In this document: piece by piece, positions 44,632 through 51,518 of the stretch
Position numbering within the stretch: the first letter of the stretch is position 1
Layout of the letters: each line of letters starts with the position of its first letter
Assembly (NCBI RefSeq): GCF_014534645.1
Contig: NZ_JACVQF010000138.1
Span: 61,317 to 125,316 of the forward strand
Reading direction: 5' to 3'
DNA length: 64,000 bases
DNA from: Streptomyces griseicoloratus
GTDB taxonomy: Bacteria; Actinomycetota; Actinomycetes; Streptomycetales; Streptomycetaceae
Made by a program: the position numbers and the translations under genes
Notes under the pieces: model-generated
What the model was told of the DNA's origin: nothing
Databases searched by the model: none
The model's input: only the letters and a program-made list of their open reading frames with translations

Positions 44632-44901
44632 TCAGGATTCCTTCTTCTCGCCGACGTCGATCCGGCTGGTGCAGGTGCCGCTGTCGCATTCGTGCGACTG
44701 CTTGTTGACGACGTGGACGGTCCCGTACTTGTCCGTGGTGACGGTGTACTCGGACTCCTGAACGCAGCGGACGTTCTTCTTGCCGTCGTCGTTGCAGGTG
44801 TTGACGACTTCCTCGCCAAAGGCGTGACCGCTACCGGCACCGATCAGAGCAAAGCCGCACAGGAGGCCCGCCGCCGCGGCGATCTTCCTCGAATTCATCA
44901 T
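44632..44901 (-). CDS. Small secreted cysteine-containing protein (89 aa)
   Basis: ATG 44901 has GGAG seven bases upstream; ATG 44898 is adjacent. The Sec signal is KIAAAAGLLCGFALIGAGSGHAFG. The mature part (~60 residues) is acidic with four cysteines (NTCNDD, VRCVQE, HECDS, GTCTS), suggesting two disulfides and a compact beta fold (ESEYTVTTDKYGTVHVV). No family recognised. It is the first of several minus-strand genes for small secreted proteins before melC. Confidence 0.82.
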   Translation of the reverse strand: MMNSRKIAAAAGLLCGFALIGAGSGHAFGEEVVNTCNDDGKKNVRCVQESEYTVTTDKYGTVHVVNKQSHECDSGTCTSRIDVGEKKES

Positions 44902-44981
44902 CCCTCTTCTCCTTCATGGTCGGTCCCGGGCGACCGGACCAGAGACGTTCCGGACGCTCGGGAGTGGCAAAAGCCAGAGGC

Positions 44982-45021
44982 AGGCCCCGGCGCCCGGACG
45001 TGAATGCGGGCACCGGGGCCT
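44982..45021 (-). terminator. Hairpin downstream of the first rodlin-like small protein gene
   Basis: AGGCCCCGGCGCCCG (44982-44996) pairs with CGGGCACCGGGGCCT (45007-45021) with one mismatch. It lies 22 bases after the minus-strand stop at 45043. Confidence 0.8.
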
Positions 45022-45042
45022 ACCCAGATCACCTGAGGCTGA

Positions 45043-45303
45043 TCACTCGCCGCCGAGGGCCAGCTGGTTCGTGCAGGTCGTGTCGTGGCTGAAGTCCTGC
45101 GGGGAGGCGACGGGAACTGCCAGGATGTTGAGCTGGACGCGCCCGATGTTGAGGATGCCGTCCTGGCTCTCGTTGCCGCACGAGTTGGACTGAGTGTTCG
45201 TCAGCTGCGCGGAGGGGTCGTCCGCGTGGCTCACGCCGGCGCCGACGAAGCCGACACTGCCGACCATCGCCATGACCACTGCAGCCTTCTGGTACTTGCG
45301 CAT
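45043..45303 (-). CDS. Small secreted protein, paralogue 1 of an MRKYQKAAV pair (86 aa)
   Basis: Starts at ATG 45301-45303 behind GGAGAG. The Sec signal MRKYQKAAVVMAMVGSVGFV ends at GAGVSHA. The mature ~58 residues contain SNSCGNESQDGILNIG and NILAVPVASPQDFSHD, with two cysteines, and are rich in N, Q, V and I. The alternation of hydrophobic beta strands and the closing VPVASPQD...C recall the rodlin/chaplin coat proteins (VNVCGN; GLVPIQDLN), although the chaplin signature itself is absent. It is about two-thirds identical by eye to the gene at 45552. A surface-coat role is inference. Confidence 0.83.
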   Translation of the reverse strand: MRKYQKAAVVMAMVGSVGFVGAGVSHADDPSAQLTNTQSNSCGNESQDGILNIGRVQLNILAVPVASPQDFSHDTTCTNQLALGGE

Positions 45304-45383
45304 TATCTCTCCGTTTCTCGTACCGACACGATCCGTGATGGATCGGTCACCGGCAGTGGTTAACCTAGGAGAGACTTGCGGCT

Positions 45384-45397
45384 TTTGACAGCTGAAA
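45384..45397 (-). promoter_or_regulatory. Imperfect palindrome upstream of paralogue 1
   Basis: TTTGACAGCTGAAA sits about 80 bases upstream of the ATG at the place matching the TTTGACAGTCAAA palindrome of paralogue 2. The block between it and the start (with GTTAACCACTG and GGATCGTGTCG on the minus strand) is conserved in both genes. Confidence 0.45.
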
Positions 45398-45457
45398 CGC
45401 CGAGTCGCGCAAATTCCCTGAAAAGTGCTAAAAACGCCCGGTTCCGAAAAGCCGGAG

Positions 45458-45505
45458 GGCAGGCCCCGGACCTCCGAACACGGGGTTCGGACGCCGGGAC
45501 CTGCC
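45458..45505 (-). terminator. Hairpin downstream of paralogue 2
   Basis: GGCAGGCCCCGGACCTCCGA and its partner CGGACGCCGGGACCTGCC form an imperfect ~20-bp stem, 46 bases after the minus-strand stop at 45552. Confidence 0.75.
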
Positions 45506-45551
45506 CAGGTCACTACTCAGTGACTTCTCAGCCACTGAAGCCGTTGACCAT

Positions 45552-45806
45552 TCAGCCGCCGAAGGCGTTGCTGCAGACCGTCGAGTGGCTCAGGTCCTGC
45601 GGCGAGGCGACGGGGATGGCGATGACGTTGGCCTGGACGCGGTTGATGTTCAGGATGCCGTCCTGGCTCTCGTTGCCACACACGTTGCTCTGGGTGCTCT
45701 TGATGTCGACCGACGGGTCGCCACCCGCGTAGCTGACACCGGTGCCGAGGAAGCCGGCGCTGCCGAGCATGGCCAGGACGACGGCGGCCTTCTGGTACTT
45801 GCGCAT
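45552..45806 (-). CDS. Small secreted protein, paralogue 2 of the MRKYQKAAV pair (84 aa)
   Basis: ATG 45804-45806 has GGAGAGGTA upstream. Signal MRKYQKAAVVLAMLGSAGFL; mature part with SNVCGNESQDGILNINRVQ, then VIAIPVASPQDLSHSTVC. It shares the cysteine spacing and the central hydrophobic strand with paralogue 1. Each copy has its own promoter block and its own terminator hairpin, so the pair arose by duplication of a complete gene unit. It lies beside melC, a place where I recall a chaplin gene in S. coelicolor. Confidence 0.83.
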   Translation of the reverse strand: MRKYQKAAVVLAMLGSAGFLGTGVSYAGGDPSVDIKSTQSNVCGNESQDGILNINRVQANVIAIPVASPQDLSHSTVCSNAFGG

Positions 45807-45886
45807 TACCTCTCCGTTTCTTGAGTCGACACGATCCGAGTTGGACCGGTCACTGACAGTGGTCAACATATGCGACATTCGCTCCC

Positions 45887-45899
45887 TTTGACAGTCAAA
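45887..45899 (-). promoter_or_regulatory. Palindrome TTTGACAGTCAAA upstream of paralogue 2
   Basis: A perfect 13-base palindrome about 80 bases before the ATG. It contains a TTGAC -35-like core on both strands. A second small palindrome CACTGACAGTG lies at 45851-45861. This is a candidate operator or developmental sigma-factor site. Confidence 0.5.
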
Positions 45900-45982
45900 A
45901 CGCCCGGCTGTGTGACCTTTTCGTAAAGGTGCAGCTCACAGCCCTGCGACGCCTGCGCCGGACGGACGAACGCGGGGGCGTG

Positions 45983-46849
45983 TCACGCGTACCGGTAGAT
46001 CCGGCCGACGTCCTCCAGCTCGCCCGGTGTCACGTCCCACGGCGGCAGCCTCTCGTGCCGTGCCACGACCCGGCCGTGCTGGTCGTCGCCGCGGCGCGGC
46101 GGGGTCGCCGGGGCGTAGGCCGCCCCGCGGTGCCGGCGCTGCCAGCGGTACCACTGCAGGTCGACGAAGGCGTGGTGGAGCCAGAAGACGGGGTCGTTGA
46201 CGGCCGCGGCGCCGAGCATGACGCCGCCGACCCAGCGGTGCACCCGGTTGTGGTTGCGCCAGGAGACGCTGCCCCGGCCGGTGCCCCAGCCCTCCAGCTT
46301 GTTGCGGAAGCCCCGTGTGACCGTCGAGTCCCAGGGCGCCACGTCGTAGGCGGGGTCCTTCAGCGCCCGGTCCAGGTCGCTCTTCGTGGGCAGGCCGATC
46401 GGGTCGCGGTGGCGGCCGAGGTCCCGGGTGAGGAAGCCCTCGTCGGTGACGCCCACTCTGATGGGCCAGTTGCCCTCCCGGTGGGCGAACGGCCCGGTCG
46501 TCACCCGGCCGTCGGAGCGGCGCCCGTTGCCGCCCATGAGGTCCGCCGTCCAGGGCGCGGAGGTGGTCGTGCGGTCGCGGGTCCAGTCCCAGTACGGAAG
46601 GGTCACCGAGGAGTCCACCCGGCGCAGGGCGCCCTCCAGTTCGAGCAGGAGCCGGCGGTGCCAGGGCAGGAAGGAGGGGGCCATGTGCGCGGTCCGCAGT
46701 CCGCGCTCGCCGTCGGCGGAGTTGTACGCGATGTGCAGCCGCACCAACTCGTCGTACTCGCCCCGGCGTTTGACCTCCAGCAGGGCGTTGACGAACCGGC
46801 GCTTCTCGGCCCTGGTGAGCGTGGCGGCGTCCTTACGCACGTACGCCAT
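45983..46849 (-). CDS. melC2: Tyrosinase MelC2 (type 3 copper monooxygenase)
   Basis: The product is 288 residues (classical MelC2 is 273). CuA ligands H39, H55 and H64 (in RLHIAYN, TAHMAPSFLPWHRR) and CuB ligands H200, H204 and H226 (RNHNRVHRWVGG, VFWLHHAFVD) are all present. It oxidises tyrosine and dopa to quinones that form melanin. No signal peptide: it is exported as a folded complex with MelC1 through the Tat route. A short insertion near residue 190 (GTGRGSVSW) explains part of the extra length. The start overlaps the melC1 stop by 17 bases. Confidence 0.96.
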   Translation of the reverse strand: MAYVRKDAATLTRAEKRRFVNALLEVKRRGEYDELVRLHIAYNSADGERGLRTAHMAPSFLPWHRRLLLELEGALRRVDSSVTLPYWDWTRDRTTTSAPWTADLMGGNGRRSDGRVTTGPFAHREGNWPIRVGVTDEGFLTRDLGRHRDPIGLPTKSDLDRALKDPAYDVAPWDSTVTRGFRNKLEGWGTGRGSVSWRNHNRVHRWVGGVMLGAAAVNDPVFWLHHAFVDLQWYRWQRRHRGAAYAPATPPRRGDDQHGRVVARHERLPPWDVTPGELEDVGRIYRYA

Positions 46850-47336
46850 GCCGGCCCTCCTCGTGCGGATGGTGTCCCTCGCCTGCCGCCGGCACTGGTG
46901 CGGCGCGCAGCCCCCGTCCGGGGCCCAGGGCGTCGACGGCCGCGCGCGCGGCGTCGAGCGGGGTCGGGTACGAGCAGTAGTGGTCGACCATGCTCAGCCA
47001 GGTGCCGTCGGCACGGCGCATCAGATGCAGGGGCCGGCCGTCCACGGTGACGTGCCACCGGACGTCCTCGGCCGCCCCCCGCGCGGGCAGTCGCACCCCT
47101 TGGATGCGGCGGCCCCGGTGGGTCACGTCGAAACCGCTGTCGTGCGGGGCGTTCGCGGCCGCCCGGGACGGGGGACGCCGCAGGGCGGTGAGTGCCGGAG
47201 CCAGGGCGGCGGCGAGCGCGCAGGCCCGCAGGCCGCGCGCCAGGTCCCTGCGTGTGCTGCCCGCCGGCCCGGTCGGCCGCGCCCCCGGTGTCGCGCTCCC
47301 GGCGCCCGCCGGCGCCCCGTCGATACTGACGTTCAC
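46833..47336 (-). CDS. melC1: Tyrosinase cofactor / copper chaperone MelC1
   Basis: The product is 167 residues from GTG 47336 (AAGGAG five bases upstream); GTG 47342 is an alternative. A Tat-type signal with STRRDLARGLRACALAAALA is followed by the MelC1 core: WHVTVDGRPLHLMRRADGTW and LSMVDHYCSYPTPLDAARAA, with the histidine/tyrosine residues that deliver copper to MelC2. The C-terminal ~25 residues are His/Glu/Gly-rich (GEGHHPHEEGRHG), possibly extra copper binding. It precedes and overlaps melC2 in the usual melC operon. Confidence 0.95.
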   Translation of the reverse strand: MNVSIDGAPAGAGSATPGARPTGPAGSTRRDLARGLRACALAAALAPALTALRRPPSRAAANAPHDSGFDVTHRGRRIQGVRLPARGAAEDVRWHVTVDGRPLHLMRRADGTWLSMVDHYCSYPTPLDAARAAVDALGPGRGLRAAPVPAAGEGHHPHEEGRHGVRA

Positions 47337-47431
47337 GATCACTCCTTGTCCGTGCGGTTGTCGGTAGCCGTAACCGACGGACGCCGCGCGCGGTCACCGC
47401 CGCTGCGCGAGGAAGGTGAATGCCGGTGCAC

Positions 47432-47477
47432 ATGCGCAAGCCGGCCCTCGGGGTCACCCCGGGGCCGGCTTGCGCAT
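47432..47477 (-). terminator. Strong hairpin between a small secreted gene and melC1
   Basis: ATGCGCAAGCCGGCCC (47432-47447) pairs with GGGGCCGGCTTGCGCAT at the 3' side, with a single-base bulge and inner CGGGG/CCCCG extension. It lies just after the stop at 47487. Confidence 0.9.
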
Positions 47478-47486
47478 GGCGTGGTC

Positions 47487-47762
47487 TCAGGCGTGCAGGC
47501 CCACGTCGCCGTGCACCGGCTTGGCCTCGTTCACCACGGCCGCCGCGTCCTTCGTCGTGTGCAGCAGCGGCTCCTGGTTCTGGATGCCGAGCGGCGCGCT
47601 CGTGTCCTCCTGCTGCGACCACAGCTCGAAGGGGAGCGCCGTACGCAGGCCGGTGTCGAGGCCGGTGGAGGCGAGTTCGGTCTCCTGGGCGTACGCGGGG
47701 GCGGCGGCGCCGGCGGCGATCAGGGATCCGGCAATGACGGCGGCAGCCTTCAGGGACTTCAT
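47487..47762 (-). CDS. Small secreted protein (91 aa)
   Basis: ATG 47762 with AAGGA upstream. The Sec signal is SLKAAAVIAGSLIAAGAAAP with cleavage near AYAQ. The mature ~65 residues are acidic and polar, without cysteines (ELASTGLDTGLRTALPFELW; EPLLHTTKDAAAVVNEAKP). No membrane anchor or known domain. It has its own terminator. Function unknown; a diffusible or wall-associated protein is likely. Confidence 0.8.
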   Translation of the reverse strand: MKSLKAAAVIAGSLIAAGAAAPAYAQETELASTGLDTGLRTALPFELWSQQEDTSAPLGIQNQEPLLHTTKDAAAVVNEAKPVHGDVGLHA

Positions 47763-47955
47763 CGTGTTCCTTTCTTCGGCAACGCGGGGTCGCCGGAGGG
47801 AAATCTGTCGCCGTGCCCAACGATTCCCGGCCGCGGCGGAAACCGGGGAGCCGAAGATTGGCAAGTCCTCATATGAGATCTCTGAACGACATATGAGGTC
47901 TCCGAACGACCGGGCCCTGAAAAACCGGACGGACGGGAGTCGGACCCCAGGGGAC

Positions 47956-48693
47956 TTACGAGGCCGGCAGCAGCACCGACGTCAGAGGAGTCAGGGGAGT
48001 CAGAGGGGCGAGAAGGGGCAGCGGCGTGAGCCCGGGGAGGGCGGGGAGCGTGGTGGCGGTCGCCGACGGTGACGCGTCGTCCGTCGCCGGCTCGGCGGGC
48101 AGGGGCGACGCCTCCGGGACGGCGCCGGTCAGCGCGTCGACGAGCTCGTCCACCTCGGTCAGCAGTCCGTCGAGCGAGGGCACCTCCTGGTCGGTCGTGT
48201 TCTCCCCTTCGGGGAGGAGCGAGTCCAGCAGGTCCTGGAGGGCCTGCCGGAGGGCGTCCAGCAGGTCGTCCGTACCGTCGGCCGCGGTATCGGCCGACAC
48301 CGACGCCGTCGGCGTCGGCGTCGGCGTCGGCGTGGCCGTCGCCGTGACCGCCGGGGCCTTCCCGGCCGCCTTCTCCACGATCCTCTTCGCGGCGTCCCTC
48401 ACGATCGCGTCGTCCACGGCTCTCTTCGCGGCCTCGCCCAGTCTTCGGGCCTCGGCCCCGGGCAGTCGGCCCTCGCCGGTGGTGAGGACGGCGTTCAGCA
48501 GATCGGCGACCGGAGCGAGGTCACCCCCGCGCGCGTCGAGATGTCTCACCTGCACGAGCAGCGTGTCGGGCGACACCACACGGTTGGGCTCGCGGGCGGA
48601 GTCGGACGCCATGGCGGCGGTGCCGGTCGTCCCGGCCAGGAGGGCGGCGCACAGTGCGCTGCAGGCGATGCGCCGTGCGGGAAGAGCACGCAT
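47956..48693 (-). CDS. Secreted Ala/Pro/Thr-rich protein (245 aa)
   Basis: ATG 48693 has AAAGGA upstream. The signal is RRIACSALCAALLAGTTGTA with cleavage near AMAS. The mature protein has a helical N-terminal part (LLVQVRHLDARGGDLAPVAD; AAKRAVDDAIVRDAAKRIVE), a TPTPTPTPTAS spacer, an acidic helix (DDLLDALRQALQDLLDSLLP) and a Pro/Leu/Thr tail with LTPLTPLTP. No sortase or lipobox. It may be a structural wall or coat protein; I recognise no family. It is divergent from the gene at 49011. Confidence 0.78.
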   Translation of the reverse strand: MRALPARRIACSALCAALLAGTTGTAAMASDSAREPNRVVSPDTLLVQVRHLDARGGDLAPVADLLNAVLTTGEGRLPGAEARRLGEAAKRAVDDAIVRDAAKRIVEKAAGKAPAVTATATPTPTPTPTASVSADTAADGTDDLLDALRQALQDLLDSLLPEGENTTDQEVPSLDGLLTEVDELVDALTGAVPEASPLPAEPATDDASPSATATTLPALPGLTPLPLLAPLTPLTPLTSVLLPAS

Positions 48694-49010
48694 GGAGGGT
48701 TCCTTTCGAACGAAGGGTCGGAGCTCGAATCCCACCGTGAAACCGCGTCAGACGCCCCGCAACCGATCTGGAGCCGTTCGCCGTAGCACCTTCACTCCGC
48801 TGCCCCGACTTTCCTGACGGGACGTCACCCAGCGCGCGGAACCGGCCTTCACGGTTCCAACACATTTTTTGATATGCCCGACTTTCGTTGGATTCGTCCA
48901 CCTTGTGGCTAGAGTTGCGAACCGCCTGACCCAACCCGACAGGCATATGCACCGCACGCGTGCCACTGCCACTGCGTGCCTCCACCTGTTCCGAAAGGGC
49001 ACCGACGGTC
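48694..49010. other. Divergent promoter region
   Basis: These 317 bases separate divergent secreted-protein genes. It includes an AT-rich run (ACATTTTTTGATAT near 48862-48875) unusual for this genome and a recognisable plus-strand promoter (48888-48915). No ORF or RNA gene recognised. Confidence 0.6.
48888..48915 (+). promoter_or_regulatory. Promoter for the secreted protein gene at 49011
   Basis: TTGGAT (48888-48893) and TAGAGT (48910-48915) with a 16-base spacer. The predicted leader is about 90 bases and may also serve the polysaccharide genes downstream. Confidence 0.55.
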
Positions 49011-50105
49011 ATGCGCCATTCCTCGGCCAAGCGGCTTCGCCGTGCGACGGTGGGCGTCCTCGCCCTCGCCACGATGTGGGTATCCGGCGGCTCCCCGGCG
49101 GCCGTGACGGCCGCACCGCCCGCGCCCGAAGCGGACAGCATCGCGTTCGCCCCGCGCTACGCCGCGCTCCAGCAGGGCGGCATCGTGCGCGCCGCCAACT
49201 CCTCCATCACCTGCCGGACGGACCAGGCACCCGCGTGCCAGGACGTACAGACGGGCAGGACCGCCGGGGTGAACGGCGGCTTCGACATGTTCTACGTCGA
49301 CGTCGACCGCGACCCCAACACCTACAACTCCTCCCGCACGGAGGTCCGCCTGCCCGCCGGTTCCCGGGTGACGTACGCGCGCCTGTACTGGGGCGGCAAC
49401 CTGCGCGTCGGCGAGCAGAAGCCGTCGGAGGACAACGGACGGGTGCTGATCGCCGAACCCGGCGGGGAGTACAAGGAAGTTCTCGCGGACACGGTCGTCG
49501 GTCACCGCGTGACCGAGAACGCGGACGCCTTCCAGGCCTCGGCGGACGTGACGGCGCTGGTGCGGGACAGCGGGCCCGGGATGTACACCGTGGCGCAGGT
49601 CAACGTGGCCAGCGGCAGATCGGCGACCGGCGCCTGGGGCGGCTGGACGCTGGTGGTGGCGTACGAGAACGCGGCGGAACCGCTGCGGCACCTCGCGCTC
49701 TGGGACGGCTTCGCGCCACTGCGGTCCCACCCCGCGGAACTCCGGTTGCGGAACGCGGACTTCCCCGCGGGCGCGGGGGGCAGCGTGGGCCTGGTGGCGT
49801 ACGACGGCGACCGCGGCACCGACGGCGAGTCGCTCACCGTGAGCACCGGCGGGTCCGGCACCACGTCACTGACCGGTCCCGGCAACTCCTCCGACGACGT
49901 CCTGAACTCCACCATCAGCGGGCCCGGGGACGACTCCCCGGCGCGGGTGCCGGCGTACGCCAACACCCTCGGCTACGACTCCGACGTGTTCGGTCTCTCC
50001 GGACGGCTGCCGCACGCCGGTGACGAGGCGACCTTCCGGCTCTCCTCCACGCGGGACGCGGCGTGGGCCGGCGTGCTCTTCGCCGCGGTCGATGCCCGGC
50101 GGTGA
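49011..50105 (+). CDS. Secreted beta-sandwich protein (DUF3344-like)
   Basis: The product is 364 residues from ATG 49011. A signal peptide (RRATVGVLALATMWVSGGSP) is followed by a beta-rich body. It has one early cysteine pair (SSITCRTD, PACQDVQ), VTYARLYWGGNL, FQASADVTALVRDSGPGMY, and a WGGWTLVVAYENAAEPLRHL motif typical of a family of bacterial surface proteins annotated as DUF3344 or related. No anchor is visible, so it is probably released or wall-bound. It precedes the polysaccharide operon by 45 bases in the same direction and may belong to the same coat-building programme. Confidence 0.75.
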   Translation: MRHSSAKRLRRATVGVLALATMWVSGGSPAAVTAAPPAPEADSIAFAPRYAALQQGGIVRAANSSITCRTDQAPACQDVQTGRTAGVNGGFDMFYVDVDRDPNTYNSSRTEVRLPAGSRVTYARLYWGGNLRVGEQKPSEDNGRVLIAEPGGEYKEVLADTVVGHRVTENADAFQASADVTALVRDSGPGMYTVAQVNVASGRSATGAWGGWTLVVAYENAAEPLRHLALWDGFAPLRSHPAELRLRNADFPAGAGGSVGLVAYDGDRGTDGESLTVSTGGSGTTSLTGPGNSSDDVLNSTISGPGDDSPARVPAYANTLGYDSDVFGLSGRLPHAGDEATFRLSSTRDAAWAGVLFAAVDARR

Positions 50106-50150
50106 ACTCGCCGCTTCCGTCCCGAGTGCCTTCCCGAGCGAGGAAAAACC

Positions 50151-51518
50151 GTGCCCTTGGTCCCGTCACCCTCCGGCCGCAGGCCGCGGGTCCTGCACCT
50201 CACCCAACCGGTGGACGGAGGAGTCGCCCGCGTCGTGACGGATCTGGTCCGGGCGCAGTCGGCGGACGGCCTGGACGTCGCCGTCGCCTGCCCCGACGGC
50301 GCGCTCGCCGCCCGGCTGCGGGCGCTCGGCGCGCACGTACGGCACTGGCGGGCGACGCGTTCGCCCGGCCCGTCGGCCGTCGGGGAGGTACGGCACCTCG
50401 CACGGCTGATCGGCGAGCTGCGCCCCGACCTGGTGCACGCGCACAGCGCGAAGGCCGGGCTCGCCGGCCGGCTCGCGGTGCGCGGGCGCATCCCGACGGT
50501 CTTCCAGCCGCACGCCTGGTCGTTCGAGGCGGTCGGCGGGACCGCCGCCGCCCTCGCGCTCCGGTGGGAGCGATGGGGGGCGCGCTGGGCGACGCGGATC
50601 GTGTGCGTGAGCGAGGCGGAACGCGCGACCGGCGTGCACGCCGGGATCCACGCCCGGTGGACCGTCGTGCCCAACGGCGTCGACACCGAGCAGTACCGCC
50701 CGGCGGTCGCCAAGGCCGTGCGGGGCCGCCTCGCACCGCTCGCCGGTGTCCCCTCACGGGCGCCGCTCGCGGTGTGCGTGGGGCGGCTGTGCCGGCAGAA
50801 GGGGCAGGACGTCCTGCTGCGGGCGTGGCGGACCGTCCTGGAGAGGGTTCCCGACGCCCGTCTAGTCCTGGTCGGCGACGGGCCCGACCTTGGCCGGCTG
50901 CGCGGTCACGCCCCCGGGTCCGTGCTGTTCGCGGGAGCCGTCACCGACGCCTCGATCTGGTACCAGGCCGCCGACCTCGTCGTCCTGCCCTCCCGCTGGG
51001 AGGGCATGGCGCTGGCCCCGCTGGAGGCGATGGCCTGCGGACGGCCGGTGGTCGTCACGGACGTCGACGGAGCCCGCGAGAGCCTGCCGCCCGCCCTCGC
51101 CGGCCGGTGCCTGGTCCGGCCGGAGGACCCGGCGGAACTGGCCGCGGCCGTCACCGCGCTGCTGCTCGATGCGCCGCTGCGCGAGTCCCTCGGCGACCTG
51201 GGCCGCCGGCACGTGCTGTCCCTGCACGACGTACGGCACACCGCCGAGCAGGTCACGGACGTCTACCGCGACCTGCTCGGCGCACGGCTGCTCCCGCGCG
51301 GGGCGCGGCCGTCCCGAGCGGGCACGGGGGTCCCCCCGCTCATGGGGGTCTCCGCGCTCGGGCGAAGCCGGGAGCGGGGGAGGGACCGAGAGCGGGGGAG
51401 CACCACGGCCCGCGGCGCCGAGCACGGTCAGCCGCTCGACAGGGGCTGCGGCACCGAGGCGACCGGGACCACACAGCACGTCGAGCCCACCGAGCACAGG
51501 GAGTCGTTCCACCAGTGA
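50151..51518 (+). CDS. GT4-family glycosyltransferase (exopolysaccharide operon)
   Basis: The product is 455 residues; GTG 50151 is preceded by GAGGAAAAACC. GT-B fold: N-terminal HLTQPVDGGVARVVTDLV and the RPDLVHAHSAKAGLAGRL region. The donor-binding half has WTVVPNGVDTEQYRP, VGRLCRQKGQDVLL and the E-x7-E-type SRWEGMALAPLEAMACG. It should add a sugar from a nucleotide donor to the lipid-linked repeat unit. The last ~75 residues are a foreign-looking Arg/Gly/Thr-rich tail built on an inserted palindromic repeat. The stop overlaps the next GTG (51515-51518). Confidence 0.92.
   Translation: MPLVPSPSGRRPRVLHLTQPVDGGVARVVTDLVRAQSADGLDVAVACPDGALAARLRALGAHVRHWRATRSPGPSAVGEVRHLARLIGELRPDLVHAHSAKAGLAGRLAVRGRIPTVFQPHAWSFEAVGGTAAALALRWERWGARWATRIVCVSEAERATGVHAGIHARWTVVPNGVDTEQYRPAVAKAVRGRLAPLAGVPSRAPLAVCVGRLCRQKGQDVLLRAWRTVLERVPDARLVLVGDGPDLGRLRGHAPGSVLFAGAVTDASIWYQAADLVVLPSRWEGMALAPLEAMACGRPVVVTDVDGARESLPPALAGRCLVRPEDPAELAAAVTALLLDAPLRESLGDLGRRHVLSLHDVRHTAEQVTDVYRDLLGARLLPRGARPSRAGTGVPPLMGVSALGRSRERGRDRERGSTTARGAEHGQPLDRGCGTEATGTTQHVEPTEHRESFHQ
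51325..51402 (+). repeat. Palindromic interspersed repeat inside the glycosyltransferase 3' end
   Basis: Sequence with alternating GGGGGTCCCCCC, CTCCGCGCTCGGGCGAAGCC and GGGAGCGGGGGAG can fold into hairpins. It is the type of short repeat found between Streptomyces genes. Here it lies in frame inside a coding region, extending the protein past the conserved GT4 end. Confidence 0.7.

Noticed and set aside
45043-45806. The two MRKYQKAAV proteins as true chaplins
   Set aside because: They lack the VNVCGNTVxVxGxLNPAxGN-type signature seen clearly at 63392-64000; only a general resemblance remains.
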